From Candidatus Acetothermia bacterium (lineage in GTDB: Bacteria > Bipolaricaulota > Bipolaricaulia > RBG-16-55-9 > JANLFV01), in NCBI GenBank assembly GCA_028275195.1, contig JAPWVC010000045.1, forward strand, positions 1-9,400: DNA of 9,400 bases, read 5' to 3'. The translations under genes and the position numbers were made by a program. The first letter of the stretch is position 1, and each line of letters opens with the position of its first letter. Shown in pieces: positions 1 to 6,916 of this stretch. The notes beneath the pieces were generated by a model, which was given only the letters and a program-made list of their open reading frames with translations, was not told the DNA's origin and made no database searches.

Positions 1-523
1 GGGCCTCCCGGAGGACGGCATAGAGGAAGCCAGCTTCGACCATCAGTCCCCGCCTCTTGTAGGCGGTGAGGAGCTTGAAGCTGGTGAGCCCGGAGGCGAT
101 GATCTCGGGGATCTCCGCGAGCGAGGCCTGGGATTGCTCGGTGAAATTGGCATGGAGGGAGTAGTCGATCACCACCTTCGGGTCGGCCTGGGCCCGCCGC
201 TCGGCGATGCATTCCCGTTCAGGCCGCCCGGGGGCTTGCATCGCGAAGTCGAGGAGTGTGGTCACGCCCCCAAAGGCCGCGGCCACGGTTCCCGTATAGA
301 AATCATCGGCCGAGCGGAGGCCGTCGACCGGCATCTCCAGATGGACATGGGCATCGATCACCCCAGGGAGGACGAGCTTCCCTTCCGCATCGATTACCTC
401 TTCCCCCTCGAGGGGCTCGAGGGCCAAGGCCGCGATCTTCTCCCCTTTGATCCCGATGGCGCACCGCTGGACCCCGCCGGGGGTCACGACCTCCCCGCCA
501 CGGATTACAAGATCGTATCTCAT
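1..523 (-). CDS. Dihydropyrimidinase / D-hydantoinase-type cyclic amidohydrolase (3' part missing)
   Basis: The N-terminal 174 codons are present; the rest lies beyond the left edge (family members are about 450-480 residues). Enzymes of this family open cyclic amide rings of dihydropyrimidines or hydantoins in the cytoplasm, using two zinc-type metal ions. Visible motifs are the beta-sandwich start MRYDLVIRGG, the metal site DAHVHLEMP (His59 and His61), the family block SADDFYTGTVAAAFGG (residues 71-86), and SFKLLTAYK, whose Lys150 sits where the carboxylated, metal-bridging lysine of D-hydantoinases lies. The HxHLEMP and SADDF blocks favour hydantoinase/dihydropyrimidinase over allantoinase. 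The start is the ATG at 523-521, which overlaps the TGA of the upstream deaminase gene (ATGA), so the two are very probably cotranscribed and translationally coupled. The true substrate (dihydrouracil, a hydantoin or another ureide) cannot be read from the sequence. Confidence 0.9.
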   Translation of the reverse strand, partial: MRYDLVIRGGEVVTPGGVQRCAIGIKGEKIAALALEPLEGEEVIDAEGKLVLPGVIDAHVHLEMPVDGLRSADDFYTGTVAAAFGGVTTLLDFAMQAPGRPERECIAERRAQADPKVVIDYSLHANFTEQSQASLAEIPEIIASGLTSFKLLTAYKRRGLMVEAGFLYAVLREA

Positions 524-1899
524 TCGGCCTCGAGCCCCATGATCTCCCGGGCCCTCGCTCGGTGCTCCCGCTTGACTCGTTCCAGGTCGATCGTCTGGAG
601 CTCGTGATCCTTGACGACGACCCGGCCATTGACGATTAAGGTCTCAACGGTCGTAGGGGCGCAGAGGACCAGTGCCCCGAGCGGGTCCCCGGCCCCGGAG
701 TAGTTCAACTCCCCCAGGTCGAAGATGGCGATGTCCGCCGCTTGGCCGACCGCAAGCTTGCCCAAGTCCTCCCGGCCGAGGCAACGGGCCCCTCCGAGGG
801 TGGCCATCTCCAGGGCCTCCTGGACCCTGAGGGCACTCGGGCCATGGGCCGCTCGCTGGAGGAGGAGGGCCTGCCTAATCTCCAGGAGCATGTTTGAGGA
901 GTCGTTCGAGGCGCTCCCATCGACCCCCAGGCCCACGGGAACCCCCGCCCGGCGGAGCTCGACGACCGGCGCGATCCCCGAGCCGAGCCGCATGTTCGAG
1001 CTGGGGCAGTGGGCGACCGCCACCCCGGCCCGGGCCAAGCGGGCGATCTCCTCTGCCCGGAGATGGACGGCATGGGTGATCCAGACATCGGGAGCCAGCC
1101 AGCCGAGCTCTTCGAGGTAGTCGACCGGCCGGAGGCCGAACCGCTCGAGGCAGAACCGCTCCTCGTCCTTGGTCTCCGCCAGATGGGTGTTGAGCCGGAC
1201 GCCATACCTCCGCGCTAGCTCGGCGGTCGCGTGCATCAGCTCCGGGGTGACCGAGAATGGGGAGCAGGGGGCGAGCGCGATCCGGACCATCGCCCCGGAC
1301 GAAGGGTCATGATACTCCCTGATCAATCTCTCCGAGTCGGCCAGGACCTCCTCCTCGGCCTGAACGACGCTCTCCGGGGGGAGGCCGCCCTTCGCCTCGC
1401 CTAGGCTCATCGACCCTCGGCAGGGGTGGAACCGGATGCCGATCTCCCTTGCTGCTTCGATCTCGAGGTCGATGGCCCGCTTCAAGTCCGGAGTGAAGAT
1501 GTAATGATGGTCGGTGGTCGTGGTGCAGCCGGAGAGCATCAGCTCAGCCAGCCCCACGAGCGCGGCCAGGTAGACCGCCTCCTCATCGAGCTTAGCCCAG
1601 AGGGGATAAAGGGCCCTCAGCCAATCGAACAGAGGGGCGTCCATCGCCTGGGGATAGGCCCGCGTGAGGGTCTGGTAGAGGTGATGATGGGCATTGACAA
1701 ATCCGGGGAGGACGACCTTCCCCGAGGCGTCGATCGTCTCATCCGCGGGCGCGGGGCCGGGGGGCGAGCCGGTCCCGAGCTCCTCGATCCGGCCGTCGCG
1801 GATCAGGATGTAACCGTCACGAAGGTAGGGCCGGCCCGGCTCGAGGAGCGCCAGGGCCGTAGCGTTCTTGATGAGTAAGCCCCTCTTATTGGTGCTCAT
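520..1899 (-). CDS. 8-oxoguanine deaminase-like amidohydrolase (ATZ/TRZ family)
   Basis: This 459-residue cytoplasmic metal-dependent deaminase belongs to the ATZ/TRZ branch of the amidohydrolase superfamily. It best resembles the group called 8-oxoguanine deaminase, also annotated as hydroxydechloroatrazine ethylaminohydrolase; the known reaction is 8-oxoguanine + water to urate + ammonia. Visible motifs are GFVNAHHHLYQ (metal ligands His71 and His73), SGCTTTTDHHY (123-133), NTHLAET (His239, catalytic Glu242), ITHAVH (His276), HCPSSNMRLGSG (297-308) and GVDGSASND (Asp327 ligand; this block is typical of the 8-oxoguanine deaminase group). Length is normal and no key residue is missing. The ATG at 1899 is chosen because the nearest upstream ATG (1912) is out of frame. 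The ribosome binding site is poor: an AGGAAAGG lies about 15 nt upstream. It is the first gene of the operon with the hydantoinase. Guanine deaminase or another aminohydrolase activity on related heterocycles remains possible. Confidence 0.88.
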   Translation of the reverse strand: MSTNKRGLLIKNATALALLEPGRPYLRDGYILIRDGRIEELGTGSPPGPAPADETIDASGKVVLPGFVNAHHHLYQTLTRAYPQAMDAPLFDWLRALYPLWAKLDEEAVYLAALVGLAELMLSGCTTTTDHHYIFTPDLKRAIDLEIEAAREIGIRFHPCRGSMSLGEAKGGLPPESVVQAEEEVLADSERLIREYHDPSSGAMVRIALAPCSPFSVTPELMHATAELARRYGVRLNTHLAETKDEERFCLERFGLRPVDYLEELGWLAPDVWITHAVHLRAEEIARLARAGVAVAHCPSSNMRLGSGIAPVVELRRAGVPVGLGVDGSASNDSSNMLLEIRQALLLQRAAHGPSALRVQEALEMATLGGARCLGREDLGKLAVGQAADIAIFDLGELNYSGAGDPLGALVLCAPTTVETLIVNGRVVVKDHELQTIDLERVKREHRARAREIMGLEAE

Positions 1900-1933
1900 C
1901 CGCGATCGCCATCGCCTTTCCTGCCCAGCCCAA

Positions 1934-1968
1934 GCAGGCCATTATAGCCTGCGGGGGAGCCCGGGCAA
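1934..1968 (-). promoter_or_regulatory. Promoter of the deaminase-hydantoinase operon with palindrome over the -10 box
   Basis: On the minus strand a consensus TATAAT (1946-1941) is preceded, after 16 bp, by TTGCCC (1968-1963; 4 of 6 match to TTGACA). The -10 box is the centre of a 19-bp perfect inverted repeat, GCAGGC-N7-GCCTGC (1934-1952). This would put the transcription start near 1934 and give a leader of about 35 nt. A palindrome covering the -10 is a likely repressor operator. No regulator gene is in the window. Confidence 0.6.
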
Positions 1969-2024
1969 AGCCGCCCGCGACGCTGAGGCCCGGGACTTGC
2001 CTCAGTGTGGCATCTCCCCTTAAC

Positions 2025-3278
2025 ATGGACGCCGTGGACAAGGTCGGCTTGAGAGCGTTGGGCTCCTCTCTGCACGGCAACGAGGGGATCACAGCCCTTA
2101 AGGAGAAGGTCATCGCGGGGCTCAACGCCTCGGGTAAGGTCCTGGTCGAGGAGGCTACCGGCGCCGGAGGAGACCTCGCCTTGCAGGGGCTACTGATCCT
2201 CACCGGCGGGGTTGAGGAAGAGGCCCTCGAGGCCGCTGCGCTGCTGGAGGAGCCGATCCTCATCGTCGCCCATCCATGGCACAACTCCCTCCCCGCGGCC
2301 CTGGAGCTCCTCGCCCGTCTCCGGCAGGAGGGCAGGCAAGGGCTGATCCTCTATGGAGAAGCCGAGCAGGTCGCGTCGCAACTCGCTCTCCACGCGCGGG
2401 TCCGGGCCGCCTGGCGGGAGTTCGTCCACTCCAGAGTCGGCCTGGTCGGCCGCCCCTCGGATTGGCTAGTGGCGAGCGGTGTTGAGCCCGCCCGCCTGAG
2501 GGAGCTTGGGCTCGAGCTCGTCGAGCTCGAGATCGGGGAAGTCCTCGCGCGCGTCCGGGCCTTGGCGGGCCGCTCCTTCACCAAGGAAGCAGAGGAGCTC
2601 GAGCGGGGTGCGAGCCGCCTCGGCGAGCTTGACCAGGAGACTATCGAAGGGGCGATCCGGATCTATCATGCCCTCCGCGGGCTCGCGGAGGAGCACCGCC
2701 TTTCGGCCCTGACCGTCCGTTGCTTCGACCTCATCGGCCCGCTGCGGAACACCGGCTGCTACGCCCTCGCCCGGCTCAACGATGAGGGGCTGACCGCGGG
2801 GTGCGAGGGCGACCTCCAGGCCCTCCTCTCGATGCATCTCGCCCGGCTTCTCACCGGGCAGGCGGCCTTCATGGGAAACCTCGCCCGGGTCGAGCGGGCG
2901 GGCCTCCTCTTGGCCCACTGCACCTGCCCGCTCTCCCTCGGCTCTTCTTACTCGCAAGAGCATGCGATGGCCTTTGAGCTCCGCTCGCATTTTGAATCTT
3001 CTCTGGGGCTCGGGCTCGCCGTCCGACTCCCCTCGGCCAGGGCCACGGTCTTCCGGATCGGAGGCGAGGGGTTCGACCAGCTCTTCCTCGCTGAGGGGTC
3101 CATCCTGCCGCATGAGCCGGAGGAGGGGCTCTGCCGGACCCAGGTGGCCTTGGAGCTCGACCGGCCCGAGCTCATAGACGAGCTCCTCACATGCCCTCTC
3201 GGGAACCACCTCGTCCTTATCCTGGGGGAGCATCGAGCTCTGCTCGAGGCCCTCTTTCAGACCTATCTGCGGCGATGA
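2025..3278 (+). CDS. L-fucose/L-arabinose isomerase-fold protein (COG2407-like), function unknown
   Basis: The protein has 417 residues from the ATG at 2025. A GTG at 2007 would add six. I prefer 2025 because DKVGLRALGS then sits near the N-terminus as in FucI-like proteins; neither start has a clear ribosome binding site. The N-terminal half looks like a Rossmann-type domain with a PILIVAHPWHNSLPAALE block (77-94) and VGLVGRPSDW (138-147). The C-terminal half carries the FucI/AraA-type pattern ALTVRCFDLIG, then LNDEGLTAGCEGDLQALLSM (Glu261, Asp263), LAHCTCPLSL (His298) and finally GNHLVLILGEH (His395). Known members interconvert aldoses and ketoses with a divalent metal, but many members of the broader family are uncharacterised. 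Here canonical CW.E reads CFD and HCG reads HCT, so isomerase activity should not be assumed. It overlaps the ATPase gene by ATGA, indicating a shared transcript. A role on a nucleoside-derived sugar is inference only. Confidence 0.75.
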   Translation: MDAVDKVGLRALGSSLHGNEGITALKEKVIAGLNASGKVLVEEATGAGGDLALQGLLILTGGVEEEALEAAALLEEPILIVAHPWHNSLPAALELLARLRQEGRQGLILYGEAEQVASQLALHARVRAAWREFVHSRVGLVGRPSDWLVASGVEPARLRELGLELVELEIGEVLARVRALAGRSFTKEAEELERGASRLGELDQETIEGAIRIYHALRGLAEEHRLSALTVRCFDLIGPLRNTGCYALARLNDEGLTAGCEGDLQALLSMHLARLLTGQAAFMGNLARVERAGLLLAHCTCPLSLGSSYSQEHAMAFELRSHFESSLGLGLAVRLPSARATVFRIGGEGFDQLFLAEGSILPHEPEEGLCRTQVALELDRPELIDELLTCPLGNHLVLILGEHRALLEALFQTYLRR

Positions 3279-4861
3279 AGGGAGGGAATAGGGCTTCGCA
3301 CGCTCTTACAAGTAAGATGGCAGGAGAATTGCCTGAGGGGGAGGTCCTCCTGGAGGGCAAGGGGATCTGCAAGGGCTTCCCCGGGGTCTGGGAGTATCTG
3401 ATCCTCGACCATGTGGACATCGACATTCGGGCCGGGGAGGTCCATACCCTCTTGGGGGAGAACGGCGCGGGGAAGACGGTCCTGGCGAACATCCTCTCTG
3501 GGTTCTACACCCTCACCGAGGGCCAGGTCTATGTCCGGAGCCAGCCCGTTACCCTAAAGTCACCGCGGGACGGGCTGCGGCATGGAATCGGGATGGTCCA
3601 CCAGGAGCTGATGCTCGTCCGCCCCTTCACCGTCGCGGAGAATGTGGCCCTCGGGCTAGCGGAGTTCAATCTCTCTTACCCGATCCGGCAGGTCGAGCGG
3701 CGAGTGAGGGAGCTCTCCGAACGCTATGGCCTCTGGGTCGACCCCAAAGCGCGGATCGAGGACCTCTCCGCCGGGGAGCAGCAGCGGGTCGAGATCATCA
3801 AGGTCCTCTACCATGACCCGGATGTGATCATCCTCGATGAGCCGACCTCGCTCCTCACGCCGGAGGAGGCGGACCACCTCTTCGCCGTCCTGAGGGGGAT
3901 GGCCGCCGAAGGCCATGGTGTCCTCTTCATCACTCATAAGATGAAGGAGGTCTTTAAGGTCTCGGACCGGGTAACGGTCCTCAAGCTGGGGAAGGCGATG
4001 GGGACCAAGCGGCTCTCCGAGACCGATGAGGAGGAGCTCTCTCGGCTGATGTTCGGCGAGCATGTGGCCATCCACATCGAGCGGAAGCCGGTCAGGAGTA
4101 ATAAAGTAGCTCTGGAGGTCCAGGACCTCCATGCCCTCGGGCCGGAGGGTGAGCCGGCCTTGAGAGGGGTCTCCTTCGCCCTCCGGGAGGGCGAGATCCT
4201 CGGGATCGCCGGAGTGGCGGGGAACGGCCAGTCGGAGCTGATCGAGGTCCTCACCGGCTTAAGGAAGGCCACTCAAGGCCGGGTGCTCGTCTTCGGGAAG
4301 GACCTCACTAACCGCTCGCCGCGGGAGTTCATTGAGGCCGGGGTGGCCCACATCCCGGAGAAGCGGCGAGAGATCGGGGTCGTCGAGCCGATGAATGTGG
4401 CGGAGAACATCGTCCTCAAGGACTACCGGAAGCCGCCCTTCTCCCGCCACTCCATCCTGAATATCCCTTACATCACCAAGCACTCGGAGAAGGTTGTCGC
4501 GGAGTTCGAGGCCCTCGTCCCCGACCTATGGAGATCCCAGACGCGGATCCTCTCCGGGGGGAACATCCAGCGGCTCATCCTAGGGCGAGAGACCTGGCGC
4601 CGGCCGCCCCTGATCATCGCCGCTCACCCCACTGAAGGGCTCGACGCTAAGGCGATAAGGCACACTTGGGGGCTCTTCCTGAAGCTCCGGGAGGAGGGGA
4701 CGGCGATCCTCCTCGTCTCAGAGGACCTGGACGAGGTAATGGCCCTCTCGGACCGGATCGCGGTGATGTTCGAGGGGAGGATCGTGGGACTGGTCGAAGG
4801 GGCCGAGGCCCGGCGAGAGGAGCTGGGCCTGATGATGGCCGGGGCTCACTCGCGGATGTAG
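3275..4861 (+). CDS. ABC importer ATPase, two nucleotide-binding domains (BMP/nucleoside type, YufO/NupA-like)
   Basis: This 528-residue cytoplasmic ATPase powers an importer of the BMP-binding-protein class (purine nucleosides or related compounds). Domain 1 has Walker A GENGAGKT (61-68), Q-loop Gln110, signature LSAGE (164-168), Walker B DVIILDEP with catalytic Glu189, and switch His221. Domain 2 is degenerate: GVAGNGQS (313-320) replaces Walker A, the signature is LSGGN (426-430), the Walker B region reads PLIIAAHPT without the catalytic Glu, and Glu483 replaces the switch His. Such degeneracy of the second domain is usual in this ATPase group. The start at 3275 overlaps the stop of the FucI-like gene (ATGA); an in-frame ATG at 3317 (514 residues) is the alternative. 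An upstream in-frame ATG at 3191 would lie deep inside the preceding gene and is unlikely. The gene ends inside the 3' end of the permease gene on the other strand. It is unusual that the ATPase is not in one operon with the permeases. Confidence 0.93.
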   Translation: MKGGNRASHALTSKMAGELPEGEVLLEGKGICKGFPGVWEYLILDHVDIDIRAGEVHTLLGENGAGKTVLANILSGFYTLTEGQVYVRSQPVTLKSPRDGLRHGIGMVHQELMLVRPFTVAENVALGLAEFNLSYPIRQVERRVRELSERYGLWVDPKARIEDLSAGEQQRVEIIKVLYHDPDVIILDEPTSLLTPEEADHLFAVLRGMAAEGHGVLFITHKMKEVFKVSDRVTVLKLGKAMGTKRLSETDEEELSRLMFGEHVAIHIERKPVRSNKVALEVQDLHALGPEGEPALRGVSFALREGEILGIAGVAGNGQSELIEVLTGLRKATQGRVLVFGKDLTNRSPREFIEAGVAHIPEKRREIGVVEPMNVAENIVLKDYRKPPFSRHSILNIPYITKHSEKVVAEFEALVPDLWRSQTRILSGGNIQRLILGRETWRRPPLIIAAHPTEGLDAKAIRHTWGLFLKLREEGTAILLVSEDLDEVMALSDRIAVMFEGRIVGLVEGAEARREELGLMMAGAHSRM

Positions 4862-5751
4862 GGCTTCCCCAAGGCGGCGGGGAAGCGGACCCGCCCGATC
4901 GCGCCCGCTACCACAAGCAGGGTGACGATGTAAGGGGTCATGGACACGACCTGCCAGGGGACGACCTCTTTGATCCCGGGGAAGGTGGAGACCCAAGTGG
5001 CTAAGCTCTCGAAGAACCCGAAGATGAACCCCCCGAGCAAGACCATCAGGGGATTGAGCCCACTGAAGACGACCGTGGCTAGAGCGATGAAGCCCCTTCC
5101 GGCGGAGATCTCCTTGGTCACCGAGCCGATCCAGTCGACACTGATGAAGGCCCCACCCAGCCCGGCGAGCGAGGCCCCGCAAGCGGCCGCGAGGAGCCGG
5201 AGGAGGTTCACCCGGATCCCGGCCACATCGGCCGCCGCGGGGTTCTCCCCTACTGCCTTGAGCTTCAGTCCGAGCTGGGTCCGCGAGAGGAGATAGTAGG
5301 TCAAGAACGGCAGGGCGAGGGTCAAGAAGATCAGCGGGCTCAGGTCCTTCCTTATAGGGGTATTGATATTGGGCACCTGCACCTCCCTCGGGACGGCGTG
5401 GAATCCCGGGGCCCCGAGGATGATCAGCTCGAAGGCCACGAACCCGAGTGCGAGGAGGTTGATCCCGACCCCGACGATGAGCTGGTCCCCCTTCCAATAG
5501 GTCGAGATCAGCCCGAAGAGGAGCCCGATCGCCAGCCCCGTCCCGATCCCCACGAGCAGCCCGATGAGCCAGCCACCGGCCTCGGCCCCCAGAGCCCCGG
5601 TGAGAGCACTTAAGAGGATGATCCCCTCTAAGCCGATGTTGAACAGCCCGGCCGTCTCCCCGAGCACCTCCCCCGTGGCAGCGAGGGTGATCGGGACCAT
5701 CGCATGGAGCGAGATGAAGAGGATCCCGAAGAAGTGGTCGAGGAATGTCAT
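4846..5751 (-). CDS. ABC importer permease subunit 2 (nucleoside/BMP type, YufQ-like)
   Basis: This is a 301-residue integral membrane protein, the second of the two permeases of the importer. It is almost entirely hydrophobic segments. Near the N-terminus is GETAGLFNIGLEG (31-43), the signature shared by both permeases of this transporter class. The cytoplasmic coupling segment LGLKLKAVGENPAAADVAGI (160-179) would dock on the ATPase. Length is normal for the family. The ATG at 5751 follows the stop of the upstream permease gene by 6 bp. A purine-rich GGAGGAGGGG within the end of that gene can serve as the ribosome binding site, so translation is probably coupled. The last 16 bases overlap the 3' end of the convergent ATPase gene, leaving no room for a terminator between them. 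Confidence 0.93.
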   Translation of the reverse strand: MTFLDHFFGILFISLHAMVPITLAATGEVLGETAGLFNIGLEGIILLSALTGALGAEAGGWLIGLLVGIGTGLAIGLLFGLISTYWKGDQLIVGVGINLLALGFVAFELIILGAPGFHAVPREVQVPNINTPIRKDLSPLIFLTLALPFLTYYLLSRTQLGLKLKAVGENPAAADVAGIRVNLLRLLAAACGASLAGLGGAFISVDWIGSVTKEISAGRGFIALATVVFSGLNPLMVLLGGFIFGFFESLATWVSTFPGIKEVVPWQVVSMTPYIVTLLVVAGAIGRVRFPAALGKPYIRE

Positions 5752-5757
5752 CCTATC

Positions 5758-6846
5758 TTATCCCCTCCTCCAGATGGTGATCTTCTCGCGGAAGAGCCGG
5801 AAGATCCTGATCAGCTCCGGGACGGCCAGGGCGACGATGATCACCCCCTCGACCACGCGGATCAGCTCCAGAGGGACTCCCGGCGAGATCTGCATCAGCC
5901 TACCCCCGGCCATCAGCCCACCGAAGAAGATCGCGGCCAGGACGATCCCTATGGGGTGGTTCCGCCCGATCATCGCCACTCCTAATCCGTCGAACCCGAG
6001 GTTGAGGAGCCCGCCCAATCCGCTGAAGATAGCATAGCTCGGCGGCCGGCCCATCACATGGACTCCCCCGGCCGCCCCGGCGGTGAGGCCTCCAACGAGG
6101 AAGGCGAAGAGGGCCGTCCGCCACCGCTTGATCCCGGCATAGCGGCAGGCCGCGGGATTGAACCCCATCGCCCGGACCTCGAACCCGATCGTGGTATACC
6201 AGAGGAGGAAGAGGGCGAGTCCGACCCAGAAGAGCGAGACTAAAAGCCCATAGCTCAGGCTCGTCTTCGGGACGAGGATGGGGAAGCGGGCGCTGGGGAG
6301 GATGCTGATCGTCTTCTCGGCCCGCCTGGGATCGACTAAGATGTTAGCGATAAGGTAGTAGGCCAGGAAGTGGGCGACCCAGTTGAACATGATCGTGGAG
6401 ATGACTTCATGGACCCCGCGGGTGAGCTTGAGGATCGCCGCGGGGAGGCTCCAGAGCGCCCCGGCGAGCATCGCCACGATGAGGGTCAGGACCAGGTGGA
6501 GCCCCGATGGGAGCTTGAAGAGGCTCATCGCGATCGCCGCCAGGGCCCCGACATAGACTTGCCCCTCGGCCCCGATGTTGAAGAGCCCGCCCCGTAGTCC
6601 AATGGCAAAGGTCAGGGCCGTGAGGATCAATGGGGTAGCGTTCGCTAGAGCCTCAGAGAGGCTATAAAGGCTCCCGAAGCTCCCACGGAAGAGCGCGAAG
6701 TATGCCTCAATGGGGTTGAAGCCGTAAATGAGCATGATGATCGCTCCTACGGCCAAGCCGACGAGCCCGGCGAGGAGCGATTCCCCGAGCGGCAGGAGTC
6801 TTGAGATGAGCCCTAGCCCCTTCATCCAGCGGGAGAAAGGCCGCAA
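5758..6846 (-). CDS. ABC importer permease subunit 1 (nucleoside/BMP type, YufP-like)
   Basis: This integral membrane permease has 362 residues from a TTG at 6846, or 355 from the ATG at 6825; neither has a good ribosome binding site, so the start is uncertain. The N-terminal region contains GFNPIEAYFALFRGSFGS (42-59), typical of this permease class. It is followed by GLRGGLFNIGAEGQ (83-96), the counterpart of the motif in the partner permease, and a coupling segment GFEVRAMGFNPAACRYAGI (221-239). Several long hydrophobic segments span the length, and the C-terminus ends in a basic tail (FREKITIWRRG). It forms the membrane channel together with the downstream permease, whose gene starts 6 bp after this stop. 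A strong hairpin lies between it and the preceding binding-protein gene and could lower its expression. Confidence 0.92.
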   Translation of the reverse strand: MRPFSRWMKGLGLISRLLPLGESLLAGLVGLAVGAIIMLIYGFNPIEAYFALFRGSFGSLYSLSEALANATPLILTALTFAIGLRGGLFNIGAEGQVYVGALAAIAMSLFKLPSGLHLVLTLIVAMLAGALWSLPAAILKLTRGVHEVISTIMFNWVAHFLAYYLIANILVDPRRAEKTISILPSARFPILVPKTSLSYGLLVSLFWVGLALFLLWYTTIGFEVRAMGFNPAACRYAGIKRWRTALFAFLVGGLTAGAAGGVHVMGRPPSYAIFSGLGGLLNLGFDGLGVAMIGRNHPIGIVLAAIFFGGLMAGGRLMQISPGVPLELIRVVEGVIIVALAVPELIRIFRLFREKITIWRRG

Positions 6847-6852
6847 ATCGAA

Positions 6853-6882
6853 GGAGGGAGAGAGGAGTTCCTCTCTCCCTCC
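6853..6882 (-). terminator. Strong hairpin between binding-protein and permease genes (attenuator-like)
   Basis: A perfect 13-bp stem (GGAGGGAGAGAGG paired with CCTCTCTCCCTCC) closes a 4-base AGTT loop. It lies 34 bp past the stop of the binding-protein gene and just before the TTG start of the first permease. On the minus strand it is followed only by TTCGATTTG, a weak T-tract. It is therefore better read as a partial terminator or 3'-end stabiliser that keeps binding-protein mRNA in excess over permease mRNA, as is common for such operons. This role is inferred. Confidence 0.6.
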
Positions 6883-6916
6883 CCGATCTAATAGCGTAGC
6901 GTTCGCAATCTTAGCC

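Noticed and set aside
2511..2531. Perfect inverted repeat with 10-bp arms around one base
   Set aside because: It lies inside the FucI-like gene and arises from alternating Leu (CTC) and Glu (GAG) codons in LELVELE, so codon choice explains it.
2466..3233. Minus-strand open frame of 255 codons opposite the FucI-like gene
   Set aside because: It is a shadow of the strong CTC/GAG codon bias of the real gene; the translation lacks recognisable motifs and a ribosome binding site.
3191..3274. N-terminal extension of the ATPase from an upstream in-frame ATG
   Set aside because: It would lie wholly inside the 3' end of the FucI-like gene, its translation is Pro/Ser/Arg-rich without family similarity, and the ATGA start at 3275 explains the gene better.
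4718..5497. Minus-strand open frame of 259 codons overlapping permease 2 in another frame
   Set aside because: It is rich in Arg, Gly and Pro with no membrane segments or motifs, whereas the overlapping permease frame has clear family motifs.
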